Assembly: GCA_029548445.1 (NCBI GenBank)
Contig: JAKPNJ010000306.1
Span: forward strand, 1 to 36,476
Source: Bacillota bacterium
GTDB taxonomy: Bacteria > Bacillota > Clostridia > Saccharofermentanales > UBA5734
DNA: 36,476 nt
Direction of reading: 5' to 3'
Positions 29,755 to 36,476 of the stretch are shown one piece after another. Within the stretch, counting starts at the first letter, position 1, and each line of letters starts with the position of its first letter. The notes below the pieces were generated by a model. The model was given only the letters and a program-made list of their open reading frames with translations, did no database searches and had not been told where the DNA came from. The position numbers and the translations under genes were made by a program.

Positions 29755-30527
29755 CGGTGCCGGTTCCCCGCCCGGCCGCGCCGACTCCGGCCCGTGATCC
29801 TTCCCCCGTTCGGGAGGTGATCCGGGCGGAGCATGTCTGGAAGACCTACCGGACCGGCAAGGTGGAGTTCACGGCCCTGAAGGACGTGTCGCTGACCATC
29901 CGGCGGGGGGAGTTCACGGCCATCATGGGCCCTTCCGGATCCGGGAAGTCCACCTTCATGAACATCCTGGGATGCCTGGACAACCTGGACGAGGGGATGT
30001 ACCAACTCAACGGGCAGGATGTATCGCGAATTTCGGGCAATGACCTCTCCCTGATCCGCAACCAGGAAATCGGATTTGTCTTCCAGGCCTACAACCTGCT
30101 GCCCCGGCTCAGCCTGCTGGAGAACGTCGAATTGCCCATGGTGTACGCCGATGTTCCCCGGAGGGAACGCCGGGAGCGGTCCCTGGACGCCCTGGACCAG
30201 GTGGGACTCCGGTCCTGGGCCGAACACCGGCCCACCGAACTGTCGGGAGGGCAGCGGCAGCGGGCCGCCATCGCCCGGGCCGTCGTCAACCAGCCGGCCC
30301 TGATCCTGGCGGACGAGCCCACAGGCAATCTCGACACCGCCTCTTCGCAGGAGATCATGAAGCTGTTCCTCGAGGTGAATGCCCGGGGCGGGACCATCGT
30401 CCTGATTACCCACGAGGCGGACATCGCCGCCTATGCCGGGCGGGTCGTCCGGTTCCTGGACGGCCGGATCGTCAGCGACGTGGACCGGCGCGGCGACGTG
30501 GGGATGGAGGGGCCGCATGCTGTTTGA
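29751..30527 (+). CDS. ABC transporter ATPase, MacB/LolD type
   Basis: The 258-residue cytoplasmic ATPase powers the export unit. Walker A is GPSGSGKST, the Q-loop is in IGFVFQAYNLLPRLSLLENV, the signature is LSGGQRQRAAIARA, Walker B is ALILADEPTGNLD and the switch histidine is in LITHEAD. The NLLPRLSLLENVELPMVY block is typical of the MacB/LolD/antimicrobial-peptide exporter group. An N-terminal Pro-rich stretch of about 20 residues is extra. The gene overlaps its neighbours on both sides (4 bases upstream, 11 downstream), so the three subunits are made together. Confidence 0.95.
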   Translation: MTVPVPRPAAPTPARDPSPVREVIRAEHVWKTYRTGKVEFTALKDVSLTIRRGEFTAIMGPSGSGKSTFMNILGCLDNLDEGMYQLNGQDVSRISGNDLSLIRNQEIGFVFQAYNLLPRLSLLENVELPMVYADVPRRERRERSLDALDQVGLRSWAEHRPTELSGGQRQRAAIARAVVNQPALILADEPTGNLDTASSQEIMKLFLEVNARGGTIVLITHEADIAAYAGRVVRFLDGRIVSDVDRRGDVGMEGPHAV

Positions 30528-31737
30528 GAGCCTGAAAATGGCCTGGACCAGCCTCATGGTCAACAAGCTGCGGGCCTTCCTGACCATGCTGGGCATCATC
30601 GTGGGCATCTCGTCCGTCATCACGGTGGTTTCCCTGGGCGAAGGCGGCAAGAACGAGGTCCTGGGCGAGTTCAACAAGATCGGCGCCTCCACCGTGGCGG
30701 TCCGGGTCCTGCGCCAGAACGCCGGCGATTCCGACTACATCCGGCCGGAGGATGTCCAGGCCATCCGGGACAGGCTGGATTCGGTCCGGTACGCCTCCGC
30801 CCGGGCCCAGCGGTTCGGCACGGCCACCGTGGAGGACCTGCGGAAATCCGCCGTGCTTTTCGGCATTGATGACCAGTACACGAACATCGCCGACATGGAA
30901 ATCCTGTACGGCCGCAATTTCACGGAGACGGAGCACTCCGAGGGCCGGGCCGCGGCCCTGGTGGACGTGACGTCCGCCGTCGCCCTCTTCGGGCGGGAGG
31001 ATGTAGTGGGCGAGGAACTGTCCGTGGGCAGCAATTCCAGCCGGCTCCGGGTGCGGATCGTGGGCGTGACGCCCGCCATGGGCAGCGGGCTCCTGGCCGG
31101 AAGCTTCGGCAGTTTCGCCGAGGATTTCCCCGTCTTCGTCTACATTCCCTTCCAGACGGTCCTGCGGATCTACCCCGGTTCCGCCCGCCTGTCGGAAATC
31201 ACGATCATGTCCGTGGATCCCGAGGGCGCCGAGGAGGCCGGGGCCGCCGTGGTCCGGTTCCTCCAGTCCCGACACGGGAATGCCGACCGGGACGTCTACC
31301 GGGCGGAGACCCTGTTGGACGTCCTGGACCAGTTCAACCGGATCCTGGGCATCATCACCGCCTTCATCAGCGCCGTGGCCGGCATCTCCCTGCTGGTGGG
31401 CGGCATCGGGGTCATGAACATCATGCTCGTCTCGGTAACGGAGAGGACCCGGGAGATCGGCATCCGCAAGGCCATCGGGGCCACCTCCGGCGACATCCTG
31501 GTGCAGTTCATCACCGAATCCATGATCCTGACCATGATCGGCGGCATCATTGGGGTCGCCTTTGGCCTGGCCATGGCCTTCGGCATCGGTTCCCTGGCGG
31601 GCATCGTCCCGGTCCTGGGATTCGGGGCCATCGCCCTGGCGGTGCTTTTCTCCACGGCCGTCGGCCTTTTCTTCGGCATCTATCCGGCCCGCAAGGCCGC
31701 CCGCCTGAATCCCATCGACGCGCTGCGGTACGAGTAG
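30517..31737 (+). CDS. ABC transporter permease, MacB/FtsX type
   Basis: The 406-residue permease has the four-helix MacB layout. One helix near the N-terminus (LRAFLTMLGIIVGISSVITV) is followed by an extracytoplasmic MacB_PCD domain of about 230 residues. Then come three helices of the FtsX domain, including GGIGVMNIMLVSVTERTREIGIRKAIGA and ending in YPARKAARLNPIDALRYE. GGAGGGG lies just before the ATG at 30517. With the adaptor and ATPase it forms a complete tripartite-like exporter, probably for a peptide, macrolide or lipid-linked substrate. The substrate cannot be told from sequence. Confidence 0.94.
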   Translation: MLFESLKMAWTSLMVNKLRAFLTMLGIIVGISSVITVVSLGEGGKNEVLGEFNKIGASTVAVRVLRQNAGDSDYIRPEDVQAIRDRLDSVRYASARAQRFGTATVEDLRKSAVLFGIDDQYTNIADMEILYGRNFTETEHSEGRAAALVDVTSAVALFGREDVVGEELSVGSNSSRLRVRIVGVTPAMGSGLLAGSFGSFAEDFPVFVYIPFQTVLRIYPGSARLSEITIMSVDPEGAEEAGAAVVRFLQSRHGNADRDVYRAETLLDVLDQFNRILGIITAFISAVAGISLLVGGIGVMNIMLVSVTERTREIGIRKAIGATSGDILVQFITESMILTMIGGIIGVAFGLAMAFGIGSLAGIVPVLGFGAIALAVLFSTAVGLFFGIYPARKAARLNPIDALRYE

Positions 31738-31767
31738 GACCCGCCGCGCCGGACAGGAGACATCCCC

Positions 31768-33183
31768 TTGCATCGAATCCGACGCACCCTCCTATCGGAT
31801 CCCGGGTACTACAGGTCCCTCCTTTCCATCGCCCTGCCCATCGCCCTCCAGGCCCTGATCGGCGCGTCCCTGAACCTGGTGGACAATGTCATGGTGGGCG
31901 GACTCGGCACCGAGGCCCTGGCGGCGGTGGGCCTGGCCAATACCCTGTATTTCGTCCTCAATGTGGCCCTGTTCGGCGTCACCAGCGGCCTGTCGGTCTT
32001 CATATCCCAATACTGGGGCCGGCGGGACACGGCAGGGATCCGGCGGGCCACGGGCCTTGCCTTCCTGGTCTCCCTGGGCCTGTCCTTCGCCTTTTTCCTG
32101 GCCGCCCGGATCGCCCCGGACTTCCTGATGCGCCTCTTTACGGAGGATCCCGCCGTGGTGGGATTGGGCGCGGACTACCTGTCCGCCGTGTCGCCCGCCT
32201 ACCCCATGATGGCCGTTACCATGGTGTTCTACTCGGGCCTGCGCAGCACGGAGCGGGCGGGCCCGCCGGTGGTCACGGCCACCCTCGGCCTTTCCCTGAA
32301 CACGATCCTGAATTATGGGCTGATATATGGAGCGCTGGGGATGCCCGCCCTGGGAGTCCGGGGCGCCGCGGTGGCCACGGTCGTGGCCCGGGCCGTCGAA
32401 TGCGCCCTGATCCTGGCCTATGCCTACGGGAGCCGGGCGGCCTGCGCCGGATCGCCCCGGGCGCTGTTCGACCTGTCCCGACCCTTCCTGAAGGAGGCGG
32501 CCCGGGTGTCCCTGCCGGTCCTGCTGAACGAAAGCATGTGGGTCCTGGGCACCGCCATGTTCCCGGCCGTCTACGCCCGGATGGGCACCGACGTCATCGC
32601 CGCCGTCAACATCCTCCAGACCGTGGACCGGCTGGCCTTCGTCCTGGCCATCGGCATCGGGAACGCGGTTACGATCATGGTGGGCATGCAGGTGGGTGCC
32701 GGCGACAACCGGAGGGCCTTTCTCCACGGCGCCCGGAGCCTCTTTATCGCCCCCCTGGCGACGATCCCGGTGGCCTTGGCCCAGGTGGCGCTGCGACCGG
32801 CCATCCTGGGCTTCTTCTCCCTGACGGAGGCCAGCCGGGCCGACGCCTTCCTGCTCCTCCTGCTGGGGGCCCTTGTCCTGCCGGTCCGGGCCTACAACAT
32901 GGTGAACATCGTGGGAATCCTGCGGGGCGGCGGGGACACCGTCTTCGCCATGTCCATGGAAATCCTGACCCTGTGGGGCGTGGCGGTGCCCCTGGCCTTC
33001 GCCGCGGGCCTGTGGTTCCGCTGGCCTCTCCTGGTCGTTTTCCTGCTTTCCGCTTCCGACGAATTCCTTAAGGTCCTGGTCGGGACGCCCCGGTTCCTGT
33101 CCGGGAAGTGGATCCGGGCGGTCCGGGCGAGCGGCGACGCCGCGGGGACGAAGACGGCGACGGAGGCGGCTCCCTCCGGTTGA
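31768..33183 (+). CDS. MATE family multidrug/cation antiporter
   Basis: The 471-residue protein has about twelve hydrophobic segments in two halves. MATE landmarks are ALPIALQALIGASLNLVDNV with VGGLGTEALAAVGLANTLYF, and NILQTVDRLAFVLAIGIGNA in the second half with VGMQVGAGDNRRAF. It should export drugs or metabolites in exchange for sodium or protons. The start is a TTG at 31768, seven bases after AGGAGA; the next ATG in frame is well inside the first helical pair, so TTG is the best choice. It follows the permease by 30 bases and may belong to the same transcript. The last 25 residues are an Ala/Thr/Gly-rich tail. Confidence 0.93.
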   Translation: MHRIRRTLLSDPGYYRSLLSIALPIALQALIGASLNLVDNVMVGGLGTEALAAVGLANTLYFVLNVALFGVTSGLSVFISQYWGRRDTAGIRRATGLAFLVSLGLSFAFFLAARIAPDFLMRLFTEDPAVVGLGADYLSAVSPAYPMMAVTMVFYSGLRSTERAGPPVVTATLGLSLNTILNYGLIYGALGMPALGVRGAAVATVVARAVECALILAYAYGSRAACAGSPRALFDLSRPFLKEAARVSLPVLLNESMWVLGTAMFPAVYARMGTDVIAAVNILQTVDRLAFVLAIGIGNAVTIMVGMQVGAGDNRRAFLHGARSLFIAPLATIPVALAQVALRPAILGFFSLTEASRADAFLLLLLGALVLPVRAYNMVNIVGILRGGGDTVFAMSMEILTLWGVAVPLAFAAGLWFRWPLLVVFLLSASDEFLKVLVGTPRFLSGKWIRAVRASGDAAGTKTATEAAPSG

Positions 33184-33212
33184 TTCCGGACGTTGGACGG
33201 AGGGCTCCCCTC

Positions 33213-33241
33213 TTGCAGGGCCGGACCTTCCCGGCTATAAT
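33213..33241 (+). promoter_or_regulatory. Sigma-A promoter of the ctsR operon
   Basis: TTGCAG (33213-33218), a 17-base spacer and a perfect TATAAT (33236-33241) form the strongest promoter in the window. The CtsR operator begins ten bases after the -10. Confidence 0.85.
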
Positions 33242-33250
33242 GAACTTGAA

Positions 33251-33277
33251 GGACAAAGAAAGACAAAGTCAGACAAG
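33251..33277 (+). promoter_or_regulatory. CtsR operator, three direct heptads
   Basis: GGACAAA (33251-33257), AGACAAA (33261-33267) and AGACAAG (33271-33277) are direct repeats with three-base spacers, giving an exact ten-base period. The classical CtsR box is two RGTCAAA heptads with the same three-base spacing. Here GTC is replaced by GAC in every copy and a third heptad is added. The site covers the expected transcription start, which fits autorepression released by heat shock. Confidence 0.8.
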
Positions 33278-33322
33278 GTCGTGTCGCATCTCCTTGCCTG
33301 GCGCCAGGAAAGGAGCGTCCCG

Positions 33323-33868
33323 ATGGCTCGACTGTCCGACATGATCGAGACCGTGATCAAGGAAATGCTGGACCGGAACGACGGGCTGCTGGATACGACC
33401 CGCAGCGCCCTGGCGGACCGGTTCAACTGCGCTCCTTCCCAAATCACGTATGTCCTGTCGACCCGCTTCGGCCAGGATCACGGGTATGTCATCGAATCCC
33501 GGCGCGGCGGCGGCGGCTGGATCCGCATCCAGCGAATGCGGATGGAAGGACCGTCCGACTACCTGGTCCATGCCTTTTTCTCCCTGGGGGACGCCCTGTC
33601 CCAGGAGCAGGCCATGGTCCATATCCAGAATTTTGTCGACCACGGGGCTGCAAGCCCCGACCAGGCCGTCGTGATGCGGTCCGCCGTGTCCGACCGGTCC
33701 CTGGCCCGGGTGAATCCGCCCTGGCGGGACGCCCTGCGGGCCGACATCCTGAAGAACCTGCTGGCCGGCCTGATCCGCTGTCGGAGCCAGCAGCCGGGCG
33801 CCTGCCCGAATCCGGCACCGCCGGAGGCCGGACGTGCAACGCGGGGGGGGGATCCCCATGATCTGTGA
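33323..33868 (+). CDS. ctsR: CtsR, heat-shock repressor of clp genes
   Basis: This 181-residue repressor controls clp genes and its own operon. The N-terminal helix-turn-helix is in LADRFNCAPSQITYVLSTRF. The glycine-rich wing ESRRGGGGWIRI holds the arginine that McsB is known to phosphorylate in relatives. The C-terminal dimer and McsA/ClpC-contact domain follows. Its target is the three-heptad site just upstream. AAAGGAG lies seven bases before the ATG at 33323. The C-terminal 25 residues are Pro/Ala/Arg-rich and extend the usual length of about 155. The gene overlaps mcsA by 11 bases. Confidence 0.95.
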   Translation: MARLSDMIETVIKEMLDRNDGLLDTTRSALADRFNCAPSQITYVLSTRFGQDHGYVIESRRGGGGWIRIQRMRMEGPSDYLVHAFFSLGDALSQEQAMVHIQNFVDHGAASPDQAVVMRSAVSDRSLARVNPPWRDALRADILKNLLAGLIRCRSQQPGACPNPAPPEAGRATRGGDPHDL

Positions 33869-34595
33869 CCAGTGCCACAAGCGGGATGCGACAATCCATG
33901 TGACCCAGGCCGTCAATGGCGAGACCCAGGAGATGAACCTGTGCGCCGGATGCGCCATGCGTCTGGGATTTGTGTCGGCCGGCGGGGACCTGTCGGCCCT
34001 GCCGTTCCTGGAGGGCCTCTCGTTCCCCGCCGGCCTGTTCAAGGTGTCCCTGGGATCCCCTGTCAAGGGCGGGACGGCGGTTGGCGAGCGCTGCATCCAC
34101 TGCGGCCTGACCTTCGACGAGTTCCGAAGCGGGGGCCGGATGGGATGCGGCCGCTGCTACGCGGCCTTCGCCCATCGTCTCCTGCCCCTGATGAAGCGAA
34201 TCCAGTCCGGGGACCGGCACACGGGCCTCCGGCCCACCGGTGCCACCGCCAGGGTCATGGAGCAGGACGCCGCCCGGGAAGCCCGGGAGGCCCGGGAGGC
34301 CGCCGCCAGGGAATCCCGCCCCGAGGCCCCGCCGACGGTCAAAAGCCGGCCCAGGGTTCGGCCAGGGCCGCCAGCCGGACCCCCGCAAGCGGGATCGGCG
34401 GACGCGGCACCGGAGAGCGCCGGCCCCGCGGAACCCGGTGTTCCGGAACTTCGGGAAGAACTCCGGAAGGCCGTGGACCGGGAGGACTATGAATCCGCCG
34501 CCCGCCTGCGGGACCGGATCCGGGCCCTGTCGGAACCGGCTGACACTCCCGGGGAGAAGGATCGGGAAGAGAAGAAGGGAGGCCAGGCTCCATGA
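33858..34595 (+). CDS. mcsA: McsA, zinc-finger activator of McsB
   Basis: McsA activates the arginine kinase McsB and helps inactivate CtsR. The first zinc finger is ICDQCHKRDATIHV with LCAGCAMRLG; the second is CIHCGLTFDEF with GCGRCYAAF. The C-terminus has a UVR motif (ELREELRKAVDREDYESAAR). At 245 residues it is well over the usual 170-185, because an Ala/Arg/Glu- and Pro-rich linker of about 70 residues separates fingers and UVR; part of it is encoded by a nine-base tandem repeat. The start at 33858 follows a G-rich stretch that can serve as ribosome site. The stop overlaps mcsB as ATGA. Confidence 0.94.
   Translation: MICDQCHKRDATIHVTQAVNGETQEMNLCAGCAMRLGFVSAGGDLSALPFLEGLSFPAGLFKVSLGSPVKGGTAVGERCIHCGLTFDEFRSGGRMGCGRCYAAFAHRLLPLMKRIQSGDRHTGLRPTGATARVMEQDAAREAREAREAAARESRPEAPPTVKSRPRVRPGPPAGPPQAGSADAAPESAGPAEPGVPELREELRKAVDREDYESAARLRDRIRALSEPADTPGEKDREEKKGGQAP
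34272..34298 (+). repeat. 9-base tandem repeat in mcsA
   Basis: GCCCGGGAA at 34272-34280 is followed by GCCCGGGAG at 34281-34289 and 34290-34298. The unit is three codons and encodes Ala-Arg-Glu repeats in the linker, likely helical. Confidence 0.8.
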
Positions 34596-35701
34596 CCGCA
34601 CGGGATACGGATGTCGTCATCAGCAGCCGGGCCCGCCTGGCCCGCAACCTGGCCGAGTTCGCCTTCCCCGGCCGCCAGGATCCCGTGTCCGCCGGCAAGG
34701 TGGCCGACCGGGTCCGGGAGGCCCTGTTCGCGGGGAGCGACCACATGGCCCGGGCCTTCCGCCGCATGGCCATCGCCGACCTGCCGCCCCTGGACCGGTC
34801 CGCCCTGGTGGAGCGGCGCCTGATCAGCCGCGACCTGGCCCAGGACGGGCCCGGCCGGGAAGTCCTGGTCAGCCGGGACGAGCACCTGTCCATCATGGTC
34901 AACGAGGAGGACCATGTCCGGATCCAGGCCATCACACCGGGGTTCAGCGTGGACGAAGCCTTCGACCTGGCCCTCCGGACCGTCCGCTACCTGGAGGAGA
35001 ACCTGGCCTTCGCCTACCACGAGCGGTTCGGGTACCTGACAGCCTGTCCCACCAATGTGGGCACCGGGCTACGGGTCTCGGTCATGGTCCACCTGCCCGG
35101 CCATGTGCTGGGAGGCGCCATCGAGCCGCTGGTGGACAGTCTCCGGAAACTCCGGTTCGCGGTCCGGGGCATGTACGGCGAGCACAGCGAAGCCGGCGGC
35201 GCCCTGTACCAGGTCTCCAACCAGGCCACCCTGGGCCTGTCCGAGGACGAAATCCGCACCGAGCTCCGGCGGGTAGCCGCCTCGGTGGTGGAGCGGGAGC
35301 GGACCTTGCGGCGGGAACTCCACCGGGTCCAGCCCCTGGCCCTGGAGGACCGGGTGGGCCGTTCCCTGGGCATCCTGCGGAACGCCCGGCTGCTGACCGC
35401 CGAGGAGGCCCTCCAGCGCCTGTCGGACCTTCGGCTGGGCGTGGCCCTGGGCCTGTGTCCCGACCTGGACGCGGGAACCGTGGACGACCTGGTGAACCGG
35501 ATCGGCCCCGCCAGCCTGCAGAAGGCGCGGAACCGGGACCTGCCGCCCCAGGAACGGGACGCCGTCCGGGCCGAGGAGATCCGGACCCGGCTGGCCTCCG
35601 GGGGCGCAGCGCCTCCCATGACCCCCACCGCCCCGACGCCTGCCGACCCGACGCCACCCGGCCCCGGGACTCCGCCGGATCCCGGCCCATCCGCACCCTG
35701 A
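34592..35701 (+). CDS. mcsB: McsB, protein arginine kinase
   Basis: McsB phosphorylates arginines on CtsR and on misfolded proteins, marking them for ClpC. The phosphagen-kinase-like motifs are present: ISSRARLARN, NEEDHVRIQ, YLTACPTNVGTG with the catalytic cysteine and RGMYGEHSEAGGALYQVSNQ. The phosphoarginine-binding motif RDxxRA is intact as RDAVRA near the end. Two differences stand out. The N-terminus begins only about eight residues before ISSR, roughly 17 fewer than in Bacillus. The last 30 residues are a Pro/Thr-rich tail (TPTAPTPADPTPPGPGTPP). AAGGGAGG precedes the ATG, which overlaps mcsA. Confidence 0.95.
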   Translation: MTARDTDVVISSRARLARNLAEFAFPGRQDPVSAGKVADRVREALFAGSDHMARAFRRMAIADLPPLDRSALVERRLISRDLAQDGPGREVLVSRDEHLSIMVNEEDHVRIQAITPGFSVDEAFDLALRTVRYLEENLAFAYHERFGYLTACPTNVGTGLRVSVMVHLPGHVLGGAIEPLVDSLRKLRFAVRGMYGEHSEAGGALYQVSNQATLGLSEDEIRTELRRVAASVVERERTLRRELHRVQPLALEDRVGRSLGILRNARLLTAEEALQRLSDLRLGVALGLCPDLDAGTVDDLVNRIGPASLQKARNRDLPPQERDAVRAEEIRTRLASGGAAPPMTPTAPTPADPTPPGPGTPPDPGPSAP

Positions 35702-35726
35702 CATACCCGGACCCTGACATTCCCGC
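35695..35726 (+). repeat. 16-base direct repeat at the mcsB-clpC junction
   Basis: ACCCTGACATACCCGG at 35695-35710 is followed directly by ACCCTGACATTCCCGC at 35711-35726, two mismatches apart. The first copy contains the mcsB stop codon. It does not resemble the CtsR box. Confidence 0.8.
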
Positions 35727-35741
35727 AAGGAGGACACGACC

Positions 35742-36476
35742 ATGATGATCCGCTTTTCCGAACGATCGTCCCGGGTGTTCCAGAAGGCCTACGAAGCCTC
35801 CCTGGAACAGTCGGTTCCCTACATCGGCACCGAGCACATCCTGCTGGGCATCCTGGACGAGGAGGACGGCATGGCCTATACGGTCCTGTCGGCCGGGGGT
35901 GCCGACCCCGCCCGGATCCGGGAGGCGGTCCTGTCCCTGGGGGCCGGCAAGACCGAGGAATCGCCGGAGCCTGTCGACCCGTCCGACCCGGAGGCCATCC
36001 TGTCCCGGATGATGCCCCGGACCAAGCGGCTGGTGGAGCTGGCTGCCCACGAGGCCCGGAAAATGAACCAGGAGGTCATCGAGCCGGAGCACCTCCTCCT
36101 GGGCATGATCCGGAGCGGCGAGAGCATCGCCCTGCGGATCCTGGCGAGCATGGGCCTCAACATCAAGATGATTTATGAACAGGTCCGGCAGGGTACGGCG
36201 AACCCGCCCGGAGGCGGGGACGGCCGGGAGCGTGAGCCATCCGGCGAGACCCCGGGCGAGACCGGGGCGGGATCCGGGGACCCCGCCGTGGACGAGATCA
36301 ACCGGAACCTTGAAGGACGGGCCAAGGCCGGCGGAACGGGCACCCCCACCCTGGACAAGTTCGCCCGGGACCTGACGGCGGATGCGAAGGAGGGACGGCT
36401 GGACCCCATCATCGGCCGACAGGAGGAAATCGAGCGGGTGATGCAGATCCTCTGCCGCCGGACGAAGAACAATCCC
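35742..36476 (+). CDS. clpC: ClpC ATPase, N-terminal part (runs off the window)
   Basis: The first 245 residues of ClpC, the Hsp100 unfoldase that feeds ClpP, are present; the frame has no stop before the edge. The N-terminal Clp repeats are clear: [20 protein letters not shown] with [15 protein letters not shown], and [20 protein letters not shown] with [12 protein letters not shown]. This domain binds phosphoarginine in Bacillus ClpC. A Gly/Glu-rich linker of about 45 residues follows, then the start of the first AAA+ domain ([20 protein letters not shown] with [22 protein letters not shown]). The Walker A lies just beyond the edge. AAGGAGG is seven bases before the first of two adjacent ATGs. 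It completes the ctsR operon. Confidence 0.95.
   Translation, partial: MMIRFSERSSRVFQKAYEASLEQSVPYIGTEHILLGILDEEDGMAYTVLSAGGADPARIREAVLSLGAGKTEESPEPVDPSDPEAILSRMMPRTKRLVELAAHEARKMNQEVIEPEHLLLGMIRSGESIALRILASMGLNIKMIYEQVRQGTANPPGGGDGREREPSGETPGETGAGSGDPAVDEINRNLEGRAKAGGTGTPTLDKFARDLTADAKEGRLDPIIGRQEEIERVMQILCRRTKNNP

Noticed and set aside
33184-33322. CIRCE element for HrcA control of the ctsR operon
   Set aside because: No TTAGCACTC/GAGTGCTAA inverted repeat is present; the repeats seen are direct heptads of CtsR type.
1-36476. CRISPR array, prophage, insertion sequence, tRNA or rRNA
   Set aside because: No regular repeat-spacer series, transposase, integrase, phage gene or structural RNA signature was seen on either strand.

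Overview
The window is very GC-rich DNA (about two thirds G+C or more by eye), densely packed with bacterial genes. The gene set points to a high-GC, low-temperature-of-certainty member of the Bacillota, probably an uncultured Clostridia-like lineage. The evidence is the ctsR-mcsA-mcsB-clpC heat-shock/protein-arginine-kinase operon, an AraM-type glycerol-1-phosphate dehydrogenase, an Asp23-type protein beside yebC, a DUF6062 protein, a DUF4015 lipoprotein and LolD/MacB-type export genes. No phage, IS element, CRISPR array, tRNA or rRNA was found. No gap without a gene exceeds 300 bases.

Layout. 1-6491 (all +): the C-terminal end of a membrane-anchored protein, Xaa-Pro aminopeptidase, hotdog thioesterase, two unrelated flavoproteins (HI0933-like and COG2509-like), a metal-dependent cyclase/kynurenine-formamidase-like hydrolase, a cyclophilin and a 43-residue membrane peptide. 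6492-9096 (+): a cadmium/zinc/lead resistance unit, with a perfect 13-2-13 operator, a CadC-type repressor carrying two metal sites, and a P1B-ATPase. 9084-11724 (-): a zinc-ribbon membrane protein of unknown function, a thioredoxin-reductase-like flavoprotein and a ferredoxin-like partner. 11767-18259 (+): a GNAT/AAC(3) fusion acetyltransferase, M29 aminopeptidase, glycerol-1-phosphate dehydrogenase, Yip1-like membrane protein and seryl-tRNA synthetase. 18294-19658 (-): DUF4015 lipoprotein. 19764-23151 (+): a NUDIX gene broken by an in-frame TAA, an IMPACT/YigZ protein, YebC and a P-loop/Asp23 fusion. 23128-28054: an OGG1-like glycosylase (-), DUF6062 protein (+), homocysteine methyltransferase (-) and membrane-anchored solute-binding protein (-). 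28176-33183 (+): a MacA/MacB-like export system (adaptor, ATPase, permease) followed by a MATE transporter. 33213-36476 (+): ctsR-mcsA-mcsB-clpC, with clpC running off the end.

Genome style. Six gene junctions are four-base ATGA overlaps, which suggests translational coupling. Three of the four convergent gene pairs overlap at their 3' ends (13, 24 and 28 bases). Against the GC-rich background, recognisable -10 hexamers (TATAAT, TACAAT, TACGAT) stand out upstream of most transcription units. They are either paired with a TTGCAG or TTGAAT -35 or extended with TGn. Proline/threonine-rich tails and linkers recur in otherwise conserved proteins (McsB, the solute-binding protein, DUF4015, the first partial gene).

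The items most worth a second look are the interrupted NUDIX gene, the three-heptad CtsR operator with a changed core, the GNAT-AAC(3) fusion, the four-cysteine insert in the OGG1-like glycosylase, the NADPH-motif-less reductase with its ferredoxin partner, and the palindrome in the divergent promoter region upstream of the GNAT-AAC(3) gene. No single locus is clearly an undescribed system. All assignments are from reading motifs and recalled family features; no database search was run.
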